A stretch of 64,000 bases of DNA. It comes from Tethya wilhelma. Taxonomy: Eukaryota > Porifera > Demospongiae > Tethyida > Tethyidae. Shown here in pieces: positions 1-11,500 of this stretch; position 1 is the first letter of the stretch; every line of letters starts with the position of its first letter. The notes below the pieces were generated by a model. The model searched no databases, was not told the origin of the DNA, and saw nothing but the letters and a program-made list of their open reading frames with translations. The translations under genes and the position numbers were made by a program. The stretch lies in assembly GCA_964030475.1 (NCBI GenBank), contig CAXIPT010000001.1, positions 24,092,198 through 24,156,197 of the forward strand. Reading direction: 5' to 3'.

Positions 1-600
1 CATTTCCAGAGAACCAGAATGTGTTGAGCCAACTTTGACAGCACAAAGTAAGTTCTTTTCATAGGTACTACATTCCTTGATACTCGTTTTCATCACAAAT
101 AAGCCTAAACAAAAACTAGAAAGCTTTAAAACTGAGAGTATAAATTCATGTACTTCAATGTAGCCATCCTCTTTTAGAGTTCAAAGGTCATTGATTATCC
201 ACGTGGCATTTAATGCTCATGCGCATTAGCTACAATGTAGCTTCCACTCAGATAACTCAAAGCTTTTTGTAGGGACTAACCAGTCTCTGATAGTCTCCAT
301 ACTGTAGTGTTGAAAAAAATGGATGAACAAGTAGTAAAAATTTCAAAAAAAAAATAAGTAGTGTAGGAATGGGCAGTGCGGTAAAAAGTATTGGAACAAG
401 GATGATCTCAATTTCGGCACATGACTACTTCATTTTTTGTGCCCAAGTCTTGGCCAGTAATTTAATCCTGCCTTCCATAGTTTGTTCCACTTTTTAGCCA
501 AATGATAATATTGGTAGAAATTTGAACCATTAGTATGTGATCCATACTGATCAGCTATTCAAGTATACAGATCATTCTTTGACAGATTCTTTGACTACTT
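1..600 (+). repeat. Dispersed repeat family R1, copy at left edge
   Basis: Opens mid-element (CATTTCCAGAGAACCAGAA) and runs through the shared TTTTTGTAGGGACTAACCAG and GTAGGAATGGGCAGTGCGGT blocks to GGCACATGACTACTTCATT. The right foldback arm is decayed. It fills the intron after gene D Ig2. Confidence 0.8.
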
Positions 601-3600
601 GTACATAGAATGATTACCTACCTTTTGAATTTACTTGAAACACCACTGGCTTAAGAATTGGGTAGTGACGGAGCAAGTTAACATGGACCTGTTCACAGTA
701 TCTGTTGTGAGGATAAACAAGAAGACCTTCAAACATTGCTTCATACACTCCATTGTCTTCATCGGTGGAGTTCAGTATGGTGAGTGTCTTATTGTCTCCA
801 CTGAGTAGCATGTGCCCATTGGGTATGAGTCTCTGACCATTGTGGTACCAAGCTAACTCCCTGAGGTAGTACCGGACTTCAACATCAGTTGTGTTGACTT
901 CAAAAGTCAGTATTTCTGAATGACGTGCAATCACACTTGTTGTAGAAATAGCATGGAGTAAACCTGAAGCATCACATTCAGTGTACCAGTGAGATTTTTA
1001 AAAAATGATGGCGCCAGCTATAATATAGACATTATCATGCACGCATATGCAATATAACATACATGGCATAATAATATTAGTGCATGTTATACCTTTTACA
1101 GTTATGTTCGTTTTTCCAGTTCCTATAAACACACCACTTTGGTAGACGTAACATAAGTACAATATCTCGGATGGAAAATGTGCTTGTATTGTGACCGACA
1201 TAGCCTGCTGAAAGCCAACTACATTTCCAAGCGAACTACTCCAATGATAATATGACAATGGAACTCTACTATCTGGTTGTGGTGTAACAATACAGTTCAG
1301 TCGAATGACAGATCCAATCTCAACAGGACCTTGAGGTGCCTCAACTGATACGTTGTAGTAAGCTCTTTCTGGAAGCCAAATTATAAAACTTGAATTTACT
1401 TATTGGCTTATAAATCAAGCTGTTATGCTGTACTAAAGATGCATTCAATTTACCTTGACAAATAACTCCTATACTTCTGCCATAATGACAAACAGACGAA
1501 CGATTTGTGAGTTGACATTCTCCTATGTTAGTTGCTCCACTTGGACAGGAGAGACGACCAGCTATTGGGAGGGACGAGTTCACTCCAAATGGACTACTAG
1601 CAATGTGGAATGAACCTGTAATTGAACATCAATTTGAAAGAAAAAGAAATTACTACTGCATATGACATACTCAAGGATAATATTTGATTGAGTAATTCAG
1701 TTACCAACTGTTGGATATCCTAGTTGCGTACAAATAGTTCGAGTCTCTTGAATACCCCAGTTGTAATCACACATTGTCACCCAAGTACTAAAGGCACAAA
1801 TCTCGACTCTGCCTTCCATTTCATTAGTGCCATTAACAAGACGAACATCATTTTCCTCACAGATCGGTGAACTATCATCAATTCCCTGACAGACAACACC
1901 AGCAGAATTAATACGGTTTCTATTTAATTGTCCGTGTGGTGTAAATTGAGTGCCAGTGCTCCAGGAACAGTCAAACAGACTTTCTTCAATTCTTGTACAT
2001 CCATTAAAAGTGACAAATCTTGCCTTTCCTCTTCCAAACAAAGGAAGGTATACTGGAATAGCCCCTGTTCAAACAATCAAATTGATCAAGTGAAATAATC
2101 TAAGAATTATATCGATCAGCCATGCACATAGATAAAAAATTATTGGAAAAGGTCCATACAATATATATAGTATAGCTGGGATTTGAACCCAAATCTTTCA
2201 AATTCCACTCGAATGCTTTTAGTACACTAACCTGAACCACTATAGAGCTCACAGGCATTGAAGCAGAGAATAGCAGTATACACAATAGCTATTCATGACA
2301 CTATAACATTATAGTCAAATTTCGAACTAGATCTCAAGGCCTACATGTATTGACATGGCCCACATGATTCAAATACGTGACCAGCATGTTTTTATTTAAA
2401 CAGACTATTGAATTAATGTTTAATGACTTACAATTCCAAGGCAATCCTAGTTGCCGACAAGTGGTTTCAGCCTCATTAAACCTCCAGCTGTCAATTGGTA
2501 TGGTTCCCCAAATGCCACTATGACACATCTCTATCCTTCCAAATGATGAACTGCCATTTACCAACCTCACTTCACCAGTAGCACAACCAGCTTGATCTGA
2601 AACAAACAAACAAACAAACAAATAAACAAACAAAATGTATTAGGAAGCAAGTATGCAGATCTCCTAACTTATATACTGAAGCATATTATATATATACTGA
2701 TTGTGCTGTACCATAGCAACCAGCTTGAGACTCCTCGTGAAGCGTACATCCAGAACTGCTAGAGCCCATTACAACAGAATAGGAGCAGTCTGTAATCTCA
2801 TCTATGTCTTCACCAGCACAGTTCAAGTTAGCCAAAGTGATATTACCAGTTGTTCTTTGCAGTGGACAACAAGATGAATAGGTTGCAACTGTAGATGCAC
2901 ACACATAGCTTCATCATACATAAAATATACACATATTGATAATTATAGCCATGCAACACGTCATTAAGTGATAATCAACCATGTAGCTCAACGTACGTGT
3001 ATTTTCACTGAACAATTGATTGCAGAACACATTGGCATCAACACTATCCCAGTGGTTGTCACATATGTGTCCCCAGGAGCCATTGATGCAAACCTCAGCC
3101 ACACCATCTCTATCACTGTATCCACCAAACAACCGGACATCACCATCAGTACAAATAATACCTATTATTAAAATGAAAAAAAGAGATATGTAATTGTGAC
3201 AACAATCAACAATCACGCATGATATAAATCCACACCGTGACATCAATGGATTAAGTGAAGATCATTATAGCATTAAATTTTTGGACAACACTTACCATCA
3301 CATATCACACCAGCATCATTCCCAGGTTGGCAGTTTTGGTAACCAATGGTACTATGGCTACAGTCTATTAGATTTCTTTCATGTCCATTGCAGTTAACAT
3401 TATTCAAATGATACGGTCCCAAGCCTTCGCCAAACCTTGAATTTGCAACAGCAGTGGCATCTAACAAGAAGTATCAATAATGAAGTATATATTTGACAGT
3501 ACATAACAAAATACGTCATAGAAAAGAATAAATTTGCATGAATTTAACCATAACTTACTTGCTCCTTGGTATCCCAGTTGTTGACAAACTACAGCAGCAT

Positions 3601-3804
3601 TATTGTTATTCCATATTGAATCACACACTGACCCCCACACTTCATTATAGCACATCTCCACACGTCCTTCATAAGGAGTACTTCCATTGACCAAGCGAAC
3701 ATCACCATTGACACAATCTACAGGATTAGCTGTATGTATAAAGATAAGGGATAGGGAAACAACATGAACTGACTTATTATAGCACATGCACACACACATT
3801 GCAT

Positions 3805-3897
<93 letters not shown>

Positions 3898-6339
3898 ACA
3901 TGCACACACACACACAGATGCACACACAAACACACACAATCACACACAAACACACACAAACATGCACAAACACAGAAACACAAACACACACAACATTCAC
4001 ACAGAAAATATGTATTTGTTTTTGACAAAACAGTATGCAAATACGTAAACATAATGAAAACAGGAACTTTATCGTGAGAAAGTTAACCTGCATGACTCTT
4101 CATGAGAAAATAAGAATAGCATACACACACAGATTGTTGCTACAATGTATCAACATTACCAAAGTTTTGCAAACAGCGGACTCCAACATCACTATTCAAA
4201 TGAACTGCACCATGGAAATAGCTAGATGTAGAGCATTGGAAAAGATCTCTTTCATTTCCATTGCAATTTAGGTTGGACAATACAACCGGCCCTGATCCAT
4301 GACCAAAGAGATGTTCACTCATTCCACCACTATAATAGTTTATTCCTACATGTGTAGAAGAAGCGTTATAGTCACTCATGAACTGTTCATGCAGTCATTA
4401 AATTGTCAGCCTTATAGTGGTCACAATATACATGGGACTAACTTTCATACAATTTTAAGTTCTGTCGACGCATGTATATAGACGATCATACGAATGACAA
4501 TAATACTAGCAACCATTAAGTGATCAACCAATATGTATGGCTCATACAAAAACTAAACAAAAAGTCTATAGAGTAGTTTATGGTACTAACTTAGTTGGCC
4601 AGAGCTTCCAAACAGCTGTCTGCATACAACTTGAGCATCATTGTAGTCCCAGCGACTGTAGTGTACAGTTCCCCACAAACCATTGCTACAGATTTCCACT
4701 CTTCCTTCAAATCGATCTCTTCCACCAGCCAATTGAATCCTACTTCCACTACATTCTGGTGGTGATACTGTAGAAAAGTTAAAAATACACAGGCTCATGC
4801 AATGCAATTAATGATTGTTTATTAATTGTTTGTAATCATTACATACCAGTTCTTCCTCTACAGTAGACACCAGCAATGTTCGAAGAGGAGCAACTAACAG
4901 AAGTTCTAAGACACTCAGTTAGTTGAGTCTCATTTCCATAGCAGTTATAGAAGTATGTACTAGCAGTAAAGTAGTAAGAACTAAAGTCCGAAGAAATGTA
5001 GTACAAAACATCTGGAGAATAAGAAGCAAGGTAAAGCTTTAGATTGAGAGCACTTACTCTTTCATGCATTAGTCAGAGTGCATATGAAACACCTATACCT
5101 GTGGCAGGAAATCCCAGCTGACGACAAACAACAAAGGCATCTTTATAGTCCCAGCTAGAACCACACACTCCAGTCCATCCTCCATTGATACAAATCTCCA
5201 CATTACCTTGTTCAGGAATGAGACCACCTCTAAGACGAACACTGTTGGACTGACCTTATAGTGTGAGTGTGTGTGCATGTGTGTGCCAGTGCATGCATGT
5301 GTGTATGTGTGTGTGTACAGGTATGCAATGTCAATGACTCAATACATGTATGCGTGTGATGAACAATGTTGGATTAGCCAATAAAACTATGCATCAAATG
5401 GGAAGGTATGACAAAGTTACACTGATTAATACATAATTATGAATAATGGGCAATAATAATAGTAATGGGACGTTGAATTATCAGCAAACTTTTGCAGAGT
5501 ATATATAACTTCTTCTCTACTTATTATCTAAGAATTTTGTTGTAATTGACCATTCTCAACAATTGCATTGCAGATCGTAGTAGGTTTGCATTCCGTAGAG
5601 CATTATCACCATGAATGAATTAGGAATTAATCAGTCTGCATGAAAATTCAGTATTTAATTATTAATAACTCTGTCTAGTACTTACATTGAGCACACACTA
5701 TATTGACTTCGCGGCAGTTTGTCCTCAAAAACCGAAACTGTTGACTGCAATTGGATAATGACAGCTCATTTCCTTGGCAGGTAATACTGAAGTAGACATT
5801 GATAGAGTTATCGTTGTTTGAAGGGTAAGAAATGCCTACAATGTAGAAGAAATCTTGCTATACTATGTCATAATAATTATTATGCACATGAAATAAAATT
5901 TATTATAGCGTTAACCTATTATAGATTGGAAGTTATAACTTTAATAACTAACCAGGAGTTGAACTGACTGAATTATAATAGCCCAATTGATTACACAGTA
6001 CAATGGCGTGGATTGTGCTCCATGAACCAAGACAAAATGGAAACCATGTATTTCTTAAAGCAGGAACAAAAACTTCTACTATCCCTTGGTTGGCAGTTGA
6101 GCCACCAGCAAGACGAACATCAGTGAAAATGGATGGTGATGACTGAGGATCAATATGAGCACCTTGTCCAATGAGGAATGTATTGGAAAAGGAAAAAAAG
6201 CACATCACACTAAACAATATTGACTAACACAACATATCCGCAGCTACAGAACTTACGTACCGACTGATTTTAAAACACCAACTTCCACAAATATCACCAT
6301 AAACACAGTCACAAAACTTGAACTGGATGTTCTTGACAT
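1..6339 (-). CDS. Gene D: SRCR(7)-Ig receptor, continues past the left edge
   Basis: Paralogue of A to C with 16 exons visible (about 1,035 residues): 6339-6261, 6162-5953, 5835-5686, 5254-5099, 5011-4847, 4767-4591, 4345-4160, 3729-3559, 3460-3296, 3161-2997, 2888-2712, 2596-2432, 2064-1705, 1615-1454, 1368-1093, 963-622. All are GT/AG, and the internal exons are phase 1-1. It ends after Ig2 with an AAAG|GTAGGT donor; Ig3, Ig4, SEA-like region and TM should lie to the left. Bases 1-600 are intron filled by a dispersed repeat. Introns are mostly short, unlike gene C. Confidence 0.85.
622..1368 (-). CDS. Gene D Ig-like domains 1-2 (exons 15-16)
   Basis: Ig1 1368-1093 ([16 protein letters not shown]). 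Ig2 963-622 ([41 protein letters not shown]) without the Cys pair. The second part of Ig2 is almost identical to A and B, while its first 30 residues differ. Confidence 0.82.
1454..2596 (-). CDS. Gene D SRCR6-SRCR7 with fused middle exon (exons 12-14)
   Basis: Exons 2596-2432, 2064-1705 and 1615-1454. The middle exon joins the SRCR6 end (EESLFDC, GVVCQG) to the SRCR7 start ([25 protein letters not shown]). Exon 14: [12 protein letters not shown] and GVICQG. The intron between exons 12 and 13 contains the tRNA-like sequence. Confidence 0.85.
2171..2250 (-). ncRNA. tRNA-like sequence (tRNA pseudogene or SINE head)
   Basis: The minus strand has a box A-like TAGTGGTTCAGG and a box B-like GGTTCAAATCC about 44 nt apart, with a TTGGG/CCCAG T-stem. 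The acceptor stem does not pair well and no clear anticodon arm forms, so this is more likely a SINE head or tRNA relic than a working tRNA. Confidence 0.35.
2712..3161 (-). CDS. Gene D SRCR5 (exons 10-11)
   Basis: Exons 3161-2997 and 2888-2712. [15 protein letters not shown] and VFCNQLFS, then the variant second half ([23 protein letters not shown]). Exon 10 starts with GIICTDGD. Confidence 0.8.
3296..3729 (-). CDS. Gene D SRCR4 (exons 8-9)
   Basis: Exons 3729-3559 and 3460-3296. [41 protein letters not shown] and NDAGVIC. The intron before exon 8 carries the long (AC)n tract. Confidence 0.86.
3807..3990 (+). repeat. (AC)n microsatellite
   Basis: About 85 bp of pure CA, then interrupted CA to near 3990. 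In the gene D intron between exons 7 and 8. Confidence 0.97.
4160..4767 (-). CDS. Gene D SRCR3 (exons 6-7)
   Basis: Exons 4767-4591 and 4345-4160. [40 protein letters not shown] and DVGVRC. Lacks the insertion seen in gene C. Confidence 0.85.
4847..5254 (-). CDS. Gene D SRCR2 (exons 4-5)
   Basis: Exons 5254-5099 and 5011-4847. Exon 4 differs from gene A exon 4 by one residue (LRGGL versus LSGGL) and is also preceded by a GT-rich run. Exon 5 ([18 protein letters not shown]) is much more diverged from A. Confidence 0.83.
5262..5322 (+). repeat. (GT)n-rich tract beside gene D exon 4
   Basis: Interrupted GT repeat starting a few bases upstream (minus sense) of exon 4, matching the position of the GT run beside gene A exon 4. 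Confidence 0.85.
5686..6162 (-). CDS. Gene D SRCR1 (exons 2-3)
   Basis: Exons 6162-5953 and 5835-5686. First half keeps [10 protein letters not shown] and [10 protein letters not shown] but lacks WGTVC ([10 protein letters not shown] instead). Second half: [12 protein letters not shown] and VNIVCAQ. Closest in layout to SRCR1 of gene A. Confidence 0.77.
6261..6339 (-). CDS. Gene D exon 1: signal peptide
   Basis: [20 protein letters not shown] followed by six residues, then GTACGT donor in phase 1, 98 bp before the SRCR1 exon. It is the only frame here joining a hydrophobic leader to SRCR1 in the right phase. Unrelated in sequence to the leaders of A and C. Confidence 0.7.
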
Positions 6340-7220
6340 AGTTATAGGTTTTCCCAAAGATATTATGCAGTTTCAGCTTTTCACTTGCAAATACTCTACC
6401 CTTGTAAAGTTTCTTTGATATAGTGTGATTAGCATGCACAATTGCAAACTCTGTACGTTCAGCACAGACTGAGTAAGCTATAAACATGCATATGCAGTAA
6501 ATGCACTTGTTTTGGTTATATATACTCAGTTATTCAAAAATGGCATGCTATGTAACTGTTTACAGTTATAATATGTTGCATGCACATGATGAGAAAGATT
6601 TATATACAAAATTATCATTGCTTTATTCACATTTCCCTCGTGAATGTAAATCAAACTTCCCAATCTACCTTATTATCTGCTCTGTCATGGCATGATTGGC
6701 ATGGATATAAAATCATGCACATTAAGATACAAGTGAGATCCCTTATATTAGCCAAGGGAAATAATATTTCCTGCATATTGATCAGTAATAAGCTATAATG
6801 ACATTGTGCATAATTATTATTAGCCATAATCCTTGACAATAATATAGTTAGAGTCTTGATAATATCCATGGTCACAGAGCATCAAATATAGCTAGATGTA
6901 TATAATTTTATATTGTTAATTTTTGGGTTGTTAAGAAAAAAAAGTATAATAGTCTTTAAGTGAATAATGGGACATGCAATAATTATTACAATAATAATAA
7001 TTATTATTAATTGTAATTTTCAAAGAATGACTGATAATGACTATACAATACAACAAAAAAGACAACATGGCAATGTCTCATGCTTTAGTGGTGCTCAGCA
7101 ATTATACACAATAATTATGCTATATGGCTGAATAGTGCTTGTATGTAGGCAAGTTTGGTTAATTGTGTATAGCACAATCAAGAATATAGGCAAGAATAAT
7201 AACAGGCATTTTGTATGGTT

Positions 7221-7575
7221 TATAACCAGAGAATGAAAACAACAAAGACCGTGAACTTATATTTGACAATGACGAGATTAGTTTGCACGAGTAGCCCACA
7301 CAAACATGATAAATTAATGCTGTTTTCTACATATGCACACATTACATCACATCTGTTGTGTGCATGGTGGTGAGTTTTCCAAGGAAAGTTTGAAGAGACT
7401 CGTGTAATGGTATTAAAAGTACATGGCTCATATTGGATGAGCTAAAGGTGTGTCTTGTTGACAGTTGGAGCTTTCAAAATGTTCAGACTTAATTGTTTGC
7501 TTTGTGTGTGTGCACCATGGATGTGGGATGATTTCATAAGTTCACGGTCTTTGTTGTTTTCATTCTCTGGTTATA
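7221..7575. mobile_element. Inverted-repeat element between genes C and D
   Basis: A 40-bp perfect terminal inverted repeat starting TATAACCAGAGAATGAAAAC; 355 bp, non-coding. Confidence 0.85.
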
Positions 7576-7665
7576 ATATATGATGTTTGAGACAAAGTTA
7601 AGATATTGCTGCTTATCTGAATGATGTTTGAGACTAAGTTAAGATATTGCTGCTTTTCAAAAGAT
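7568..7665. repeat. Short tandem duplication (~46 bp unit)
   Basis: GATGTTTGAGACAAAGTTAA and the following AGATATTGCTGCTT recur once, directly beside the inverted-repeat element. Confidence 0.7.
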
Positions 7666-8046
7666 AAAATTAAGATAATGCAGAATTGTCTTAACATTTC
7701 ATATCGAATGATTCAGATCAACTTCAGATATGACCTGAAAATATATGTTTAATCAGTACATGATTCAGATAATTTCCAGACATCGTTAAGATAAATCGCT
7801 CCAGTAGTGTTATGTACGTATAATAAAATACAAATTCAGTATAATTACTAATTTACTGCATGATCAGGCTAATGTTGTGGAACAGCCCTATACTATTCAG
7901 TACCTTAATACGCAAATTACAATAACAATATTTTTAAAACTGTCCTGAAAATCTAATGTCATATAACACTTACTTTATAGAATACATGTACAGTTACAAC
8001 TTAGAACTCTCTAATGTAAATTGCTTCTTTACCTCTGTTTACATCT

Positions 8047-8527
8047 TTATAAAGCTCCAAGAACAAGGAAGGACGACCCATTGACATTAAGGTTAAAAGC
8101 TGCGTAAGAAGCTTGAGTGATAATTCTATGAATCACTGAAGATGATGTTTCATATCCATCATCAGTAGAGAAGTTTACTTCAGTTGAAAACACAATTTTG
8201 TCTCCAGAACACACCATGAAAGAGTTGGTTAGAGCTTCAGCTGTGAAATTGCATCGACACTCAGATCGTATTTTGGAGGACAAACTTTCGGTGATCAGAT
8301 GAACTATATTCTATCAGTGATGAATATAAATATATAGATAATCAATTATTAATACCATGACACTATAACACATGCAGTAAGCATGAATCACTTTTTTGAA
8401 AAGAAAGCTAATAATAATATCATGCATGATGATTGTGTGAATATCATGACTACCTCTAAGTTATTAGTGCAGTGAACTGCTCTGTGATTAGAATTATCTG
8501 TCAGCTCCAGTTCCAGGAGCAGGTAAC
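8047..8527 (-). CDS. Gene C SEA-like region, stop before the TM (exons 19-20)
   Basis: Exon 19 (8527-8454, GTAGTC donor, phase 0) is 33 nt longer than in A and B and ends AVHCTNNLE. Exon 20 reads [30 protein letters not shown] and [10 protein letters not shown], then GAL and TAA. No hydrophobic helix or tail homologue was seen between this stop and gene D. Confidence 0.7.
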
Positions 8528-11500
8528 CTACACAAATTAATCACAATAGAAGCAAAATTGAGTGTTATATTGGTATTCAATTAACCACTGACAGAAACTA
8601 CTAGTCCTGTTTCAAAAAAAAATAAATGAAAGGGTTTAATATCTTGTAGAGTAAACCATAATAATAAAGAGAAAGTTTTGTGGTGTCAAACTTTCGCAGA
8701 TGTCTCTAGTCAAACATTTTTGCAGTTTAACTTCGCAGATGAGTTGTGCCAGCCCATACGTACATGCATTACAGAAAATTTTCGTGGATAAAACTTTTCA
8801 CAGATGGATCGTGATTCATGAAAACAGTGAACGTTAAACCCGCAAAAACTTTCCCGCTACATGCATGGTAATAACTTTGTTGACCTTTATTTCTTAGTAG
8901 AATATCCTTCTGCACCTCTACTCTAGATAGATTCAAAGCACATGTGTACACTCCAAACACATTCACTCTGGTGTCCCTTGTGTTAAAGATAAGCATATCT
9001 TCAGATGTTGTAGCCAATGATACACCATTCTTGAGGAGGGAGATTGAAGTTAGTTGAGGGTATTTGATAGAAGCAGAACACATGATTGTAGCATTCTCCT
9101 CCTGAGTGATGCTAGGCTTATCAACTTTGAGAGAGAATGACACTATATTATCTGCATGAAGGATTGAAAACTATAATGAATTTACACTAAGTACAATTTA
9201 TACAAAACAATTGGCGGAGCTAACCGATATATTGCAGATTTGCTTTAGCTGAGTAGAGAGTTATTTGTGGGTTCCAGTTAAAATCCTCAACAAATGAATC
9301 ATGGTAGTGTTCACACTGAGTAAAGGTTTCAGAATTAATCTTTAAGAGTACTTGATACTCTCCTGAATCATTAAACTTTGCATTTGAAACTGAAATAGTT
9401 TGTGGAACATCGAGATCATGATCAGCATTGGACAAGAGTTTCAAGTAATCATCAAATTCCATTAACAATTGGCCGTTACGGAACCAAAGTAAGTAGGCTG
9501 CTTGTTCAACGTTAAGATCTTTAGAGACAAATCCTTTGGAGGTAAGAACAATATTATCACCACTAGTGAAGAAAATTGCCATGACATCAGATGAGACGAC
9601 TGGAACATCATTGATTGAAATTCCTTGCGTATCTTGGTTTTGAAACTTTTGATATTCTGAACCTAAATTTAAGTAACAAAGGTTAAAATGACCATTATAA
9701 TGTACAGAGGTGCATATGCATGCACTATAGTACCTTTTGAATTAATTTCGAATACCACTGGTGAAAGGAAAGGGTAATAACGTAGCAATTTTATATAGAC
9801 TTCTTCGCAGAATTGATCATAATATGGAGTTTTATACACAACAAGATGTTCATACATTGCTTCATACACTCCATTATCTTCAGCAGTGGAGTTCAGTATC
9901 GTAAGTGTTTTATTATCTTGACTGAGGAGCATACGTTCATTGGGTGTGAGCCTATCTCCATTATGGTACCATGCCAAGTCTCTGACATAGTATCGAATTT
10001 CAACATCAGTTGTATTGACTTGCAGAGTAATTGTCTCCTCTTGACGTACCACAAGACTTAATGGAACAACAGCATGAAGATATCCTATGAAATTTAACAG
10101 CAAAATTAATCATATTATGCACCAGGCATGCAATGTAGCCATCAACTTTTATTAGCACAAACCTTTGACCACAATCTTTTCCACTCCAAGACCTATTAGA
10201 TTGCCATATCTGTATACACGGCAGTAATATGATGCCTCGCTAGGATGGCCGACATATATTCTTAGCATCAAATTCTGAACATCCAGTTGATTCGTAGAGT
10301 GAGAAATAACAGCTGAACTTCTCCATTGGTAAGTCAGGGGTGCTCTACTATCTGGTTGAGGTGTGATGGTGCAGTTAAGTTGGATGACAGATCCAATCTC
10401 AAATGGTCCTTGAGGTGCTTTAACTGTGACAGTGTAGTATCCTCTCTCTGAATTTACAGTAGCATGTATGCAGTGTAAAACTAAATAATGACTATTAAAA
10501 TAAAATATTAACATTCATGATAATTATTATTCATGAATGTTGCACAGACAAATATTTTTTCGCTTATATTATTGAGTTGTAAAAACTTAATTATACAGTT
10601 ATACAATGTCATACCTTTGCAAACAACTCCCACATTCCTGTCATAATTGCAAGGAATCATTGGCGTGGTAAGTTGGCACTTTTCTATGGTTGTTTCACTC
10701 ATCAAGCATGACAAACTAGCAGCTACTGGCAGGGAATAATCAATTCCAAATGGACTGTTTGAAAGGTGGAATGAACCTTTGAAAGCAGAAATGTTTAAGT
10801 GAAGTATATATAATGTGCAATTCATTTGTGGATCAACTTTGATGCACGTTATGAATAGCAATACATACTTATTTTAAGGCCTTTTAATTACCTTCTGAAG
10901 GATATCCCAGTTGGTTACAGACTGTTTCTGTCTCTTTATAGCCCCAGTTCACATCACATACTGCCACCCAAGTTCCATTGACACAGATCTCCACCCTGCC
11001 TTCCATGTCACTTGTCCCATTGACAAGGCGAGTAGCAGGCTCCATACAAATTGATAACTTGGGATTACTACCCTGACAGATAACACTGGCAGAAGGATAA
11101 GAATTTGTTTTGCTTCTAAGGCTTAGATGAAAATAATATGATCTCCAACTACAGTTGAGTAACATTTGTTCTTGTCCCTGACATCCAATAAGTGAGTCAG
11201 CATGAAACCTTGCATATCCATGACCATAAGAGCCCACTACTGGAATAGACCCTTAACAATAATCATAACAAGACTGAAATTAATAGTTCGTAAGATCTAT
11301 ATATCCCTATATATTATTTAATTTCAAGTTTTTTACTCTTTATGCAAAAATAATAAAGGCACCAATGGTGCATAAGCCTCAGCGCACTCAACTAGCTAGC
11401 ACACTGTGCAAAAGAGTGTATCATTGAGAACTTCAGCAACTAATCCATCTAGACTCATACGGCTAACTTTGAGTGTGATAAAGCAGCACATGTCACAGAC

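Larger units (their letters stand above)
6340..8046. other. Spacer between genes C and D
   Basis: Apart from the 355-bp element and the short tandem repeat, AT-rich sequence with no convincing exon. The promoter of gene D should lie in its left part; no clear core promoter motif was seen. Confidence 0.5.

Noticed and set aside
3461..4093. Minus-strand open frame with a long Cys-Val run, and plus-strand His-Thr frames at 3799-4077
   Set aside because: Produced by the (AC)n microsatellite; only the SRCR part at 3559-3729 is real coding sequence.
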